From: Membranipora membranacea
Lineage: Eukaryota > Bryozoa > Gymnolaemata > Cheilostomatida > Membraniporidae
DNA: 64,000 nucleotides
Direction: 5' to 3'
NCBI GenBank assembly: GCA_914767715.1
Contig: OU612070.1
Location: forward strand, 23,486,025 to 23,550,024
The translations under genes and the position numbers were made by a program. The stretch's first letter is position 1; each line of letters begins with the position of its first letter. This document shows, piece by piece, positions 10,691-22,927 of the stretch. The notes under the pieces were generated by a model that searched no databases, was not told the DNA's origin, and worked only from the letters and a program-made list of their open reading frames with translations.

Positions 10691-12352
10691 AGTACAGCCA
10701 AGTACAGTACCCCAAAAGAAAAGATTGTGTGTTTGATGAATGCATAGCAGGAAATGTGATCTTTTCATATTGATGGTCATTCTATTTAAAAGGCACCAAG
10801 ATTTTATGCAAGCCAAATCATTCATTGATTGATGATTGATTGATTTATTACATATCACAGACAATATTAAATGTTGCGAAATTCAGTGTAAATTAAATAC
10901 TGGCCATAATTCAGTGTAAATACTGGCCATAAAGACATGAACAAAAATGGAAAAAAAGCTCTGTAGGATTGTTTAAAACAAATTATCATTTAAAGTATGT
11001 ACCAGGTGGCGTAGAAAACTGTCTCTGCCCCATGCTCCTCTACATTTAACAGTTCGATATCTTCCGCAGGGGCATTAACTCAAAAATTCATTGATGAAAT
11101 GGTCATCGTCTTCTATGTATTTGGTGGCAAGTGTTTTAGTTATTTTCTGAATGTGTGAATCTACGTCGTGATACTCAATACCAAGTTAGAACAATCTTTA
11201 GAAATCTTTCTGGTAGCCTTTTTATCACTGGCATAGATACAAGTAAAAATAATAGGTAAACAATAGGAGATGAGGGACATGATAAAGCTTTTGAATAACA
11301 TATTGGCTAGAGGTTTAGAGCTAAAATACACAAAATTCTTCACAATATACATTCTTCTAGCTGCCGTTGTAACCACTGATTGTACATGCTCATTATTGCA
11401 TTGTCTCTCTAAAGAATAGATATTCAGCTCTTTGACAAGAAATGTTGTGTCATCTGCATAGGCAAATGGGATTGAATTTAATGGTAATTTTAGGAGATCA
11501 TCTATGAATATCAAGACCAGTGTAGGGGCCAAAATGGATCCTTGGGGAACTCCAACACTAATTGGTAAAATTTCAGAGAAACTTTCACGGACCTTCATAA
11601 ATTGCGCCGCTGTGACAGGAAAGACATAATGATATTATAAGCTGAGCCTCTTATGCCAAAACTGTGGATTTTTTTTCAAAAGTATCTGATGATTGAGTAC
11701 TTTGAGACTTGACACAGTCGAATGCCTTTTTAAAATCCAAGATAAGTGATATGAAGTAGCCTTGTGCTTTGGAGTTCATACATTCTGAAATGATTTTGTG
11801 AAATTCATCTAAACATGACAATCCAGGCCTAAATCCGGATTGCAGAGAGTGAAGTAAATTGTTTTTATCAAATTAGCAGTATATGTGTGAATTTCTATGT
11901 TTTTCTTATAATTTTGATAAAATCGGAAGTACAGAAATTGGTCTGTAATTGTTGGTATAACCCCCCTTAAAAATGGGTGCAACATTGCCATTTGCATGGG
12001 AATTTACCCTCAATTAAAATCCTGTTGAGCATGTCATTTTTAATATATGGAAAAGTGATTTGAAGTATCCTTACAGAAATTCCATCAGATCCGGTGGCCT
12101 TATTGTTAGAAATATTATTTAAGTATTTTGAAGCAATCTATTGGATTGATATTGGGTATCGAACTTAGGCGTTCGGTTGTTTGATCAGGTATTGAAGACT
12201 GAGACTGCAGAAAGACATCATCCAATTTTCCAGCCGCTGTAGCAAAATAGGTGTTGAATGAATGTGTAGGGATGTCTATGTACTGAGCTTTTAGGATAGA
12301 TTTCTTTACATTAAGAGCATCGGATATTGGCTTAGTGTTGCCACCTTTAGAT

Positions 12353-12472
12353 TAGTTTAAGTGCTCAAACGGTGCAAGATGCTGGTAGAGGCATTTCATT
12401 ATCAACCAGAGGGGAGAAAGTGTTTGATAATGAAATGCCTCTACCAGCATCTTGCACCGTTTGAGCACTTAA
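12353..12472. mobile_element. Foldback MITE nested in the LINE, 12-bp flanking repeat
   Basis: Arms gtttaagtgctcaaac... and ...gtttgagcacttaaa pair almost perfectly over about 50 bases around a loop of about 20 bases. The direct repeat ccacctttagat flanks it at 12,341-12,352 and 12,473-12,484 and looks like a target duplication. It shares ends and the stretch ggcatttcattatcaacca with the foldback at 6026-6166. Confidence 0.8.
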
Positions 12473-12997
12473 ACCACCTTTAGATATATCTTTCAAGCGC
12501 TCAATGTACAATTTTTTCTTACGCCTGATTAATTTTGTGACATAATTTCTTTTCACTCGGTTCATATCCCATATTTTCTGTGACTTGAGAGTGTCTCTTT
12601 CTTTCATGGCTCGTTTTTACTCGCTGTCAATCCACACAGGCAAAATTTGAGATTTTACAAATTTGGTTTTTCTTTTTATGACTTGTGACACAAAAAATTG
12701 ATATAAATCACCTAACTTATCCACCATAGAGTCTACGTTGTCTTCCCAAAGAATGTGATCCCAGAAGACATTAGACAAAGGTTTTGCTATGTTTAAAGGA
12801 CTTAATTTTGAATAATCATTATATGCCATTTTGATTTGTTCAGTATGTTTTCGAATTTTGTAATTTATATTGGCAAAGATCGAAAAGTGGTCACTCAATG
12901 AGTACTCCGTAACACCACTTGAAGAATAAAATTCAGGTCTTGTGACATAAATGTCATCTATTAATGTACCTGTGTTTTCGGTGACCCGGGTAGGGGC

Positions 12998-13034
<37 letters not shown>
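12998..13034. repeat. (ATCA)n microsatellite
   Basis: About nine tandem atca units at the 5'-truncation point of the LINE, directly before a TAGATCAAG-family remnant. Confidence 0.9.
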
Positions 13035-13035
<1 letters not shown>

Positions 13036-13129
13036 TCCACTGGGCACGCTGCACGCTTTTTGCCTGCGGCGTGCCCAGTGAAGGGGGGAGCAACTTTGAA
13101 TGCAGGCAAATGGAGCAGACTTGGTCTAG
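13036..13129. mobile_element. TAGATCAAG-family MITE remnant
   Basis: Hairpin core cactgggcacgc/gcgtgcccagtg followed by ggagcaactttgaatgcagg and the right end cagacttggtctag. The left end is missing, replaced by the (atca)n tract. Confidence 0.65.
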
Positions 13130-14367
13130 GATATAACATAACCGTTTATCCACAATAACCACAATTGGGTTGATCTGAGAAGATATGATTTCTCAGGTAC
13201 CACATTGCATTCAAACAATGGTTTTTCAGACCACAACACCAACCACTATAATTTATCTGTCTAATTCTTAGAAAGTTCACAATACTTAGTCTGATACGGT
13301 GTAGTCAGCTTTGTCAAGCAACAGCTTTTGTTTGTTTGGTGCCAATGTACTTTACAAGACGCTATCCAAAAACCAGAAGAAATTATCTGTACGACATAGC
13401 CACTGAGAAGGTACCGTGAGCCATCATCATATTCAATGCAAATCTTGAGAGGTTTTATAAGAAAATGGTGTTAGATTCTGTTTAGTAAATACGCTACTAC
13501 ACTTTGGAAACACTTCACATATGAATTCTGCCAATGGTAAATCTTTTGGCTTGGGGGAATGATGCCGGGAATGGACAGCAACTAATAAATAATTAATACT
13601 CATGACTGAGAAAGTATTGCATCAAGCAAGTTCATTATCCAATACCCCTATTTTACATGCTCAGAACTTAGATATTGAGTACAAAAGCTTCAAATAACCC
13701 AGCTTAGATATGGAAAAAATCCTATAACAACAAGCATTGTCCCTACCATTCCTATTCAACTAAATAAATACTGATCGATGAACTATTGATTAGAGTAGAA
13801 GACAAGAAGACATGCATTCTTTTACTGATGATTATAGTTAATGGTCAATTCTATATATACCGGTGGTACGGTAAGGAATAATTACCAAGGATACTTCTGT
13901 CTGACGCTCTAACAGGATAACAGGAACGGAAGGTAAGAGGTTTTCTTGGTCAGCTTGCACATGCTTAAAGAGTAAACTAGACTGTGAGAAATCTGTATAT
14001 GAAAATGTGGCGTTACCCCTATTTCCTATTTCGTTTGAGACTTAGACTGTGTACTTGACATGTTCAAAAATTTAGGGCAGATAATTAGTAACCCTATTTT
14101 GCTGGTGTAGTTTGTATTAGATTTTGGAGAACCAAAGATAAATTCGTTCCGGATGCTTGAGTAGAAAGGAGTAGGGTACCTATCTAGGCTTTACCAGACA
14201 TTTTCGTTTTAGTTTTCATTCCACCAACATTTGTTTGAACTCTGCAAAGATTGAAGAGCATGGCACCAGTACCCTTGAAAATGATTTCCCCTGTGAGCTA
14301 TTTTGGTCAAACAAAAGATAGTTGAACATGCGTTCAATTTCGTTGCTGTAGGCAGTGTATTCCGATC

Positions 14368-17300
14368 ATGGCAAGCTTTGCTGACAAGATTCGATGCCCA
14401 CACTGCTTGGAAGAGCTGGACTATTTAGAGGATCCTAAGGAGTTACCATGCAGTCACGTCTTCTGTATGCGTTGTCTAGAGAGTATCACCTCTGAGATAG
14501 AAGAGGGTGTGCAGGTCAAATGCTCAATCTGCAGGTTAGTGACAATATTGTGTTCTATTAACTCTCTGGATGGATCAAAGTCGTACAATTATGATCGTAG
14601 CTAGACTGGCTAACTTCTATGTCTCCCATATAACATTGCTAAGCTTTTATGGAAAAATAAGCGTGTCGGTGAGAATATTAAACATAGACTTTGTGACTAA
14701 CACATCGCTATGTTATTGATTCACAAATTGTTTCATCGCCTTCGTTAACTTGTTTGTCATGTTTATATTCAAGCATTCATGTATCATTTGTGGCAACAAT
14801 GAAAATATTTGAAAGCTGACATGACATTACATCGAACTAAAAAGGTTTGGTGCTCTGGTAAAAGCAGTTCATTTAACAAGAAAAATAGAATTTTCACATT
14901 TTTCAATTCTAGCTTTCAAAATTCTAAAATCTATATTGCATCAGGGGATCTCCTGGATGTATTAAAAACATTGATTTTTCCATATCAAATCACTAAGAGG
15001 AGAACTTGACATTGACTTTGTTTTTTTCCAAGCAGCTTTGATTTTGTTATGGATTTAACTGTTGAGTCTATTTCTTAGGACAACTCACAATATCATCACC
15101 CTGAGTTTGTTCGAGTCAGCCAGAGATAAATCATGGACGGCAGACCTGCTTACAGCCTCAGATTCACAGGCAGACCCGGAGGATGAGGAGCCAGTGATTA
15201 GTTGTGATAAGTGTGAAAAGAATGCAGTCAGTTACTGTGCAGAATGTGACTGGAAGCTTTGCTCAAACCATGAGGAGGTGTGTTATATATTTTTGGACAT
15301 TCTTATAGAGTCTTCGACAATAACAAAGTTGTATTTTTCAGTCGATGTTGGTCCAATAACAAAGACCCTTCGTGTTTTGTGTCTGCCCTGATTTGGCAAG
15401 CTGTCAGAAAAAATGATCTGCTCTCATCATATCATGATATGAAAAATAACAGACTCATGGTCTCATCTGTTTAGAGTCCCCTGTTATGAGAGAAATTTCC
15501 TGTCACAACTCGTCCATAGTTTGACATGTATTTTTAGGACCTCATTGTCCAGCCCGTGGTAGTGAACTATTATTTTATCATTTTGCCAGCTTCATCAACA
15601 GTTCTTCATAGAGGAGACAACCTCGCACAAGCTTATCTCGATTCAGAGCTATTCTACCAAAGTCAATATATACGTGAAGCCACTGTGCCCGACCCACGGA
15701 AAAGAGTATGCAATGTGCTGCAAATACTGCTTCAATCTTGTGTGTCAAAAATGCACAGCGGACAGCAAATGTACCCCGAGTCCTGATGGTGACACGGAAG
15801 ATCAAGATAAAGGTTTGTAGTTTGTAGTTTTAAATGACCTACTGTCCAGGAAGTTTGGGACATACGCCTGGTCTGGCTTTGAGATAAGATGAGACAACAG
15901 TTTTTATCATTCAGTTTTTATTATTTATTATTTATTATCACATTCTTGTGCTACAGCTGATCGGCACTGTTGCTATTAAGTTTTCTCCCACAACTCAAAT
16001 CTACAGTGACGCCTTTCATTTTGTTTTATTTTTGTGCCGTACTTTCGATGCTATCAACCTATTACAGGTTGGATATTAGAAATTAGGCAAGAAACAAACT
16101 TCAAAACTTCCAAGGTTGTGTCAGGATGCTGAGGTTGACCCGGGGACATGAGTACTTCCCTTAAAATTGGGTTGCTTTTTTTACCAGGTTCTGGTCATTG
16201 TTACCATACACTGACCGATGCTACGACTCAACTCAAGGAACATTTCGAGAAAATTCAGAGATATTGTAGTAAGAAACTGACTGATATGTGTAAGGTGGAG
16301 AAACAGACCTGGCAGGAGCTGGACGAGACAAACGAAGCTTGTGATGAGCTGATAGAGAAAGTGAACACCAAATCAGAAGAGCTTGTGAGTATAACAAGGG
16401 TTTTTAGTAACTGTCGTCAGAATTAGAGAAAATGTTACTTGTATTCCTGTATGAGAAGCTAACTTACCATGTGTTCAGGCATAGGTATATCGTATTGGTT
16501 CATCAGGCTGGGTTACAGGTAGATAGAGTCTCAGTAGTACGTCTGGATCAGTCAGCCATTCTAAGTGTTTCCCGATGGTCCTTTCCGGTTCCATTTCAAT
16601 TTTTGCTTTGGTTTATTCCTCAGTTCCCACTAAAATCCAAATCCGACTATCTGTAAAAAAATATGAGTTGCGGGATCTGAAGAATAGGCAAATGAGTTTT
16701 CAATGCTGTGTCATAGGTAGTCGTTAATATCTGATCTTTTTGCGGCGGCGTTCTAATTATTTGATGTCCATATATTTTTAGGTATTTGCTGTCAGATCTG
16801 AACAAAAATCTTTGGTTGATGAAATTACGGCTTTCAAAACCCTTCGAAATGAAAATGTGGAGAGCCAACTGGAGGAAAACCGAACAACTAGAGAGACAAT
16901 GGCAGATGTGATGGTGGATTGTGACCAGTTTGTCAAGACAAACCACATTGTCAAGATTATTGCGGAGAAGCAAGAGAGACAATCCAAACTCCTGGGGACA
17001 ATACGTATGGGGACAATACGTATTGTCCCCATTCGTGATGAACTAGCCCTTGGAAGAACAAAGATAGATCAGCATCTGTGGGAAGGTATGGATGCTTTTC
17101 AAAATCTTCTGTTAATAAAGAGGTACAAGTCAAATCAGAGGCAAAAAGCCTCAGTCACAGTTGCCTTTTTACATTTGTTTGCATCTGTATAATATATTAG
17201 TCCAACTTTTCCAGTTGACTTTTAATTTCCTCCTTTGATCTTGAAATTAGATATCCATATCTATGAATTCACCAATCAAATATAAAGACAAACTCTCCTC

Positions 17301-18910
17301 TTTGATGGCATCTTTTCTGCTCCAGGACCATTGCTACAGCTCGCTCCTAGGTCAGAATAAAATTATGGAACATCATTGTCAAACATGCTTTTACCACCAG
17401 ACTAAATATGCAGTAAATATAAAAATAATATTAACTGAAATAATTTCTCTTTTTACAGATTACCTGAAACGTTATATGGACCTTAACCTTACATCAGTAG
17501 AAGTTCCGCAGCATCTGGAGTACTTAGATACTATACTAACAGGTGGAAGATGCTACGACCTACAATTCGTAAATGGAGATTTAAGACTAGGAAACCATGA
17601 TGGCATCAGAATCTATTCAAGATACAACAATGGTTTTAAAACCACATCATCAAAGGAACCTCATGTTAGCTCAATTGCAGCTGTTTCTGGAAATACTAAA
17701 CGCCTCTACTTTGTTAGCTCAGGAACAGTCGCGGACACAAAAACTGTTTACGGGTGTTATGTCCAACCACATATAGGAACACCTACGGAGCTGTTCAGCT
17801 TCGACTTGAAAGGCAATTATGTAAGCCGCATGGCAGCTTCCGAGTCGTTTGTTGCAGCAACAGGCAATCAGGAGCTGATCATCTTCAATCTCAAAACTAA
17901 AAAGCAGAAAATCTTCAAAACAAGATACTCTCCAGAACAGCTTCATTTCATTTCTGATGACTTACTTCTTATTACTGATGGAGGAATTACATTAAAAAGG
18001 CTGAAAGTTGAGTATGGGTCTGTGCAACAAGAGGCAATCTGGACCAGCAATGACCTCGTTGGAATAAGTGGTGTATGCACGACTGATAATGGACTGATTG
18101 CTGTACAGAGTGGAAGTGTCAAAGCGATCCATATTCTTTCACCTCTAGGTAAGATCCAGTCTTATTTCATACTAATTAGGGCGCTGTGAAATAGATACGC
18201 CACAGGTTGTGGAGGCTGGAACAAGCCAACATGAAATTCTCTCCAAATACTATAAACATTGTAGTAAATATATTGTATGTTATATCACACAATCATATTA
18301 CAACATATAGCTTAAACTTGAATCTTAAAATTTGCTAAGACAATTTTAAACTCAGTAGCTCATTACAGAGTTTCTCGACTTATCTAACATCGAATGTTTA
18401 CATAAACAAGACAAAAAAGAAATCTCTATTGATGCTAAGCCTCTGAGGCTTGTTTTCCTAGGTTGCAAAGTAAAACTTGGTAGCATCGGTAAATGATATA
18501 AATGCCTATTTCAATATGGGCAATTGTTATGGGTGTTCAGCCTTTGACTAGCTTGGTCTGAAACAGCCTGACACCTAAAAGCCCTGCCAAGTTCAGACTG
18601 TGACCCCATCGACCTTAGCTACCTGTCTTGTTCGCCCCTGGGGGGGGGGGTCGGGCGGTGGGCAAGAGTCTGGGGGGGGCTCAGACTAACTGTCTTGCTC
18701 TTTCATTTATAGACACGAGGATTATAATATTCTTTGATAGTAGGGTTACAGTGTAAGCTGATATCCTTTTATTTATTTATAGGTAAAACTCTGAGAACAC
18801 TGAGACACCACTTGCTATGTCCCAGCTGGGGAGGCATCAGTATCCATGGAGACATCCTGGCTGTAGCCTGCCCTGAGCAAAATAGGTTCCAGTTGTTCAG
18901 ATTGTACTGA
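14368..18910 (+). CDS. TRIM-like RING/B-box/coiled-coil protein with NHL-like beta-propeller, intact (unit 1)
   Basis: Exons 14368-14534, 15079-15277, 15590-15812, 16188-16384, 16782-17085, 17459-18148, 18783-18910. The sum is 1,908 nt, 635 residues, with phases closing at every junction. RING C3HC4: C10, C13, C28, H30, C33, C36, C52, C55. B-box 1 around C98-H120, B-box 2 around C155-C177, coiled coil about 197-363, then a C-terminal region (364-635) of repeated strands whose last blade (GISGVCTTDNGLIAVQSG) looks like an NHL repeat. Such proteins are normally E3 ubiquitin ligases whose propeller binds the target; the target is unknown. Start chosen at 14368 because the RING begins nine residues later. 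A 15-bp duplication lengthens exon 5 relative to unit 2. A solo LTR lies 50 bp after the stop. Transcribed head-to-head with the P450 and convergent with the CaM-like gene. Confidence 0.88.
16994..17030. repeat. 15-bp coding tandem duplication ending in a 22-bp perfect palindrome
   Basis: ggggacaatacgtat occurs twice in a row (16994-17008, 17009-17023). The second copy runs on to tattgtcccc, completing a perfect palindrome at 17009-17030. It adds five residues (GTIRM before GTIRI) to the coiled coil of the TRIM protein. The unit 2 exon is exactly 15 bp shorter. Confidence 0.9.
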
Positions 18911-18960
18911 CTGACATGAGGGGACACCCTATCTTAATACATATTTCAGACATGTGACCA

Positions 18961-19994
18961 TGTCGCATCCACACATCAGATCAAAGGATTGTCATAGCAA
19001 TCGAGGACGATTGCAACTAAGGGAGTGCAGATGTCGCATACACAGCAACAAACAGGATAATTTCTATATCATCATCAGTACACTCAACCTCGACTCGAGG
19101 ACACGCAGTTACCAGCTAGTGCATATCACCTCGAATCAGGGACAGGCAAATATATGCAAATCTAAATTCTATTCTTAATACCGGTGCCACCCTAACGCCA
19201 GAACCGTGACAACCATGACAATGCAGTAAAGGTGGCACCAACGGAGACAATTCAGAATTAGCATGATGTCTAACTTACACCAACCAACACTTGCGGCCGA
19301 TCAACCCTGGATCAACCCACTCTTGCGGCCGATCAACCCTCTTTTTGTGGTAATTGAAAATTGTGTTTAAATCTTGTTTTTTTGCTTATTGACGTCAGCA
19401 GTTTTTTAATGTGTCTGGAACCATGCTATATAAGAGCATGGTTCACCAATGGAAAGCATAATTGATTTTGATTTGTTTTGAATTGATTTGAATGAATTGA
19501 TTTGATTTGTTTGGCGACCCTCTGGTCGTCAGGCAGCGCTCTCTTTGTTTGCAACTTCATTTGGAGACAGGTCAGTTTTTTTTAAACATGAAAGTTTTAC
19601 AGTTTTTATCATAATATTTTCCTTTATTGCACATTAGTGATATTTATAGGGAAATAGAACTTGCCTTATTATTTGATAATGGCACAGTACAACACTTGGT
19701 TGGATTATTTATATCGTCAACTAATTTAGTTAAATGAATTAAATTGAGCATGCATGGCAACTAGATAGCATAACTTGTAGAAATAAGACATGCATTGTTA
19801 AGTTGAATTGTGTTTGATGTTAAACTTGATAAGAATTAAAAGGCATGCTCTTGAGTCAAGTGTTTGATCGAATCAAATGATATCCCATATAAATAAGTCA
19901 GTGTCACATAGTGAGCATCATCATACCGAGCTCGCGAGCACAGATCTAAGTAGCGGAGAGTTAATGTGGTGACTCCATAACCTGGAATCACACA
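18961..19994 (+). mobile_element. Solo-LTR-like insertion with 4-bp TSD
   Basis: A 1,034-bp insert begins TGTCGC and ends CACACA (TG...CA) and is flanked by acca (18957-18960, 19995-19998). Unit 2 has the uninserted site (gtgaccaaatgatactg near 39,550). Inside, on the plus strand, are a perfect CRE-like site TGACGTCA (19390-19397) and TATATAAG (19427-19434), the layout of an LTR promoter. No gag/pol and no second LTR are seen, so a solo LTR is the simplest reading. It interrupts the probable 3' UTR of the intact TRIM gene. Confidence 0.65.
19390..19434 (+). promoter_or_regulatory. CRE-like site plus TATA box inside the LTR-like element
   Basis: TGACGTCA lies about 30 bp upstream of TATATAAG. 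Spacing and order suit a core promoter reading rightward, away from the TRIM gene and antisense to the CaM-like pseudogene. Activity is inferred from motifs only. Confidence 0.4.
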
Positions 19995-20222
19995 ACCAAA
20001 TGATACTGCCAAGCTGCCTTGACTCAAAGGCCTTAAATGTCATTCCTATAGGCAAAGTCATGATTCTCAGACAAAGAGCTGATCAAAATTACTTCCAGTT
20101 TTCAATAAATTATATAAGGGTGCATAAAGAAAACTGTGATGTCCAATTTTTTTGTTACGAGATAATTGCCAAAAAGAATTAATTTACCTTAACAAAATTC
20201 TTTCGCATTATCAGTTCAGAGA

Positions 20223-20228
20223 AATAAA
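20223..20228 (+). terminator. Candidate poly(A) signal of the intact TRIM gene
   Basis: AATAAA in sequence that was 3' UTR or flank before the LTR insertion. The same signal is conserved in unit 2 at 39,782-39,787. Another AATAAA is at 20,104-20,109. Confidence 0.4.
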
Positions 20229-20787
20229 TGTGGGAGCTTCCTCTATCAAAGCTCTGTGGTGTTGAAAAGAGTTGATTTCACTTGTGCAGCTGATTTCGGG
20301 GCATAAGCTTGATTATAGTTTTTTTTAAAACAAAAGTAAGTGACCATATTATGCATTTTGAAACCTGTATTTGTCCACTTTCAATGTTATTATGGTTGTA
20401 ACATAGTTTCGTTAAATATCCTGTATTACAGGACAAAAATGTGGGTATAGATGTGTAAAAATACAAGACTATGATGGAATGGAGGTGAAAATAAAGGGTA
20501 CAGGTACAGGTACAGAAGAAACATAACACCTTAATCATAGTTTTAATTACTTTAATTTTGCTTTGCAGAACATTGGGTTAGATTTAAACATAGAAACGGT
20601 AGTTGCATCTGTTTGTATAAACAATAAGGGGATGTTAAATAATCTTACTACTTGAAATTCTTAGCCAACGTGTTGGCTCTGATTGATTGGTTGGCCAATT
20701 ATAGCCACCTCATTGGCTAGAGATTCTGTTTTATATTAAAAAAATAGTAAGGAAGACAACTCTATCATGTTGTTGTGATTAAGAGAT

Positions 20788-22917
20788 TTAAACATAATGA
20801 TCCTCTACATCAGAGTCCTCAGGTACGTGGTGATCGTGATGTATATGCATACTTCTGATTATATCTGAACACATAGAGAAGTTATCACTATCCAGACTGG
20901 TCACGTCATCATGTGGTTTATTAGTACCTCCCACGGCGTCTGGGCTGGTTGGTTTGCCGTATTCATCATGGTATCTTTCTATGACAACATCGGCAGCGCT
21001 AGGGGAAGCGTTACTGCGAGCATCGCGGAGATTTGTAGCAGGTGGTGTTTTCTTGTTGTTATTATTGTCAGTCTTTGATTTCTCCGGGATGATTAGCTTT
21101 CCACCAGTAAAGGCTCGAGACTCATTCTGCAGAGGTCGAAATTCAGCAGCAGATGTGACACTCTTTCTTGGCAGGCTGGCAGTAGGAGAGGTAGGTGAGT
21201 ACGTGTCAAACTCTATCACTTCTTTACCCGACGGGGCTGACTGAATAATTCTCCTTCCAACCACACCAGCCAGCGGCGATTGTTCCAATACCTCTTTCCT
21301 ATTGTGAATAAGAACCATAACAAACTACAGTCATAAATGTGCATCAAATTTCCTGGAGCACTTGCAAAACCATAGAAAAGCAACTAAGTGGTTCTTCTTT
21401 CCACAAATATCGATCCACTTTGACGTTGATCGAAAAAACTGCTATGTCATCAAAAATAGGAGTTATGTGCCTAATGTCAGTGGAAGGACAACCCAAAATA
21501 AACTTAGGAAGACAATATTATCTTGCAACATTAAAGAATATAAGGCAGCACACTTTTTAATCATAGCTTTGCGCGCTGCTGCCGCTGCTTCGTTCTGTTT
21601 ATAGCTAGGAGCTCGGCTGACAGGTGAGGCTAGGATACGCTTGATTGGACCCATACTATCCATGTTATGACTGAACTGAATACCACTGGCCCCTTCCCCA
21701 GCATCCTCATCCAGATGTGGTCCAGTCATCACATATGCAAACTCTAATATAGAATCACAATATTTTTTGATACAGAATACAACAAAACTGGTGACCCCTT
21801 GCATGAAATAGAGCCAATGCCAGGTCACTGAAAGTACCTATTGAGATATGATGAAAGTTAAACTGAATTAATTTACATTCACTTGATATCAATGGGTAGT
21901 TTCATGAAAGTACCATCTGACCTGGCATTGGCTCCCTCCTATCAGTCAATCGTAGCCAACGCATTGGCTAATAATGAAGTCGTAGTACGTCTCAACAATT
22001 CAATAATAAAAACATGTGGGTTAAAAAAGATGTGGGTTAAAAGCTCTGTCAATGTCCAAAGACTTAGAATTAAAGGTGCCTTCAGGGTGCGGGCCATATT
22101 CCTGGGGCATCGAATATTCATCACGGATATAAGTTAATATATGTGCTATGTTACAGTTTCAGGAAGTTCAATGAGTTATTATATCATGAATGATTGCAAA
22201 AAAAACTTGTTTTAGAAGGTGATTCAAATTTATCTTGCTACAAGGATATATAATATAACATATAATATGATATTTTATAGAATGAGCTTACAATAATGAA
22301 ACAATGATAATATAGAGGTAGAGAATAATTACTGTAACTCATCTCTGATAGAGAATGATTAATTTAACCGCATTAGATTTGTTAAATGATAGCTACAATA
22401 ATTATAGCGGGTACAACATTTACATCAATTATTCTACATAAACCTGTGTATAATTATGTCTAGATCATAGTTGCATGAAGTCCATATAATATACGCGTCC
22501 TGTTGAAATATTAACATGTGAAACTTGACTGAGATGAGTAACCAGTCAGTTTATATGCATAATATTTAGACCATAATGCAATGCAAACGCAGATTGAAAG
22601 TAAGAACTCCTTTAATCATTGCTATCACAACATTTTCCAAATAAATTGAACAGAAATAAAATGATAAGTTCTGCTATATGAATGGACGCACTGGTCCCCA
22701 ATTAATCAGTTCGATGTAGCAATCTTGATTAACAGTCTCTAACACACACTTCTTAGAGGATCGAAGGCAAAATTACAAAGCATCTAATCGGCTTTTAGTT
22801 CTATCAATCACTGCTCGCTCCCTAGTCTGCGCCTTACCCTGTCAAACACTTTGAAAGCTTCTTTAATGTCATCTACAGACTCCTGATCATTCCACTTTAG
22901 ATATATCAGGAACAGGT
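20788..22917 (-). pseudogene. Calmodulin-like EF-hand gene, unit 1 copy, truncated and missing an exon
   Basis: Recognisable pieces: truncated exon 4 (22,917-22,838), exon 6 (21,743-21,554) and exon 7 (21,298-20,788), all near-identical to the intact gene at 40,336-44,948. Exons 1-3 and the first 27 bases of exon 4 are lost at the duplication junction. Exon 5, carrying most of EF-hand 3 and the EF-hand 4 loop, is removed by a deletion of about 250 bp whose scar is near 22,494. What remains cannot make a calcium-binding domain, although the tail exons are still open. Confidence 0.9.
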
Positions 22918-22927
22918 TACCGTGCTT

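Larger units (their letters stand above)
10812..13034 (-). mobile_element. Degenerate non-LTR retrotransposon (LINE) fragment: endonuclease tail plus reverse transcriptase
   Basis: Read on the minus strand from 13,006 it shows the end of an AP-type endonuclease (motif SDHFSIFANI), a linker (WIDSE...ERDTLKSQKIW), RT segments (GNVAPIFKGGY, NYRPISVLP) and, at 11,598-11,161, RT boxes VPQGSILAP and FAYADDTT (catalytic YADD). Frames are broken between segments, so it is dead. A tail of imperfect atca/tgat repeats near 10,820 is the likely 3' end; (atca)n also occurs at the truncated 5' side (12,998-13,034). The architecture fits the APE-type LINE clades (CR1/Jockey/L2-like); I cannot assign the clade. 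Absent from unit 2. Confidence 0.85.
1..22917. repeat. Segmental duplication, unit 1 (left end outside window)
   Basis: This block aligns with 24,059-42,694 in the same order and orientation: P450, TRIM-like gene, CaM-like gene. Position 1 corresponds to 24,059. Similarity stops abruptly near 22,917, inside CaM-like exon 4. P450 exon 3 differs at only four of 146 compared residues between units, and the last CaM-like exon at six of about 170. Units differ further by private transposon insertions. Alternative: two haplotypes placed in tandem by the assembler. The chimeric junction argues against this but does not exclude it. Confidence 0.93.

Noticed and set aside
10527-10864. Overlapping minus-strand frames of 72 and 102 codons
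   Set aside because: Low-complexity translation of the GGCCACTGGCC array.
15556-15786. 76-codon plus-strand frame across TRIM exon 3
   Set aside because: Wrong frame; the exon in phase with its neighbours gives the zinc-binding B-box residues.
20954-21244. Plus-strand frame opposite the CaM-like last exon (also 40529-40792)
   Set aside because: Antisense shadow of a low-complexity coding tail.
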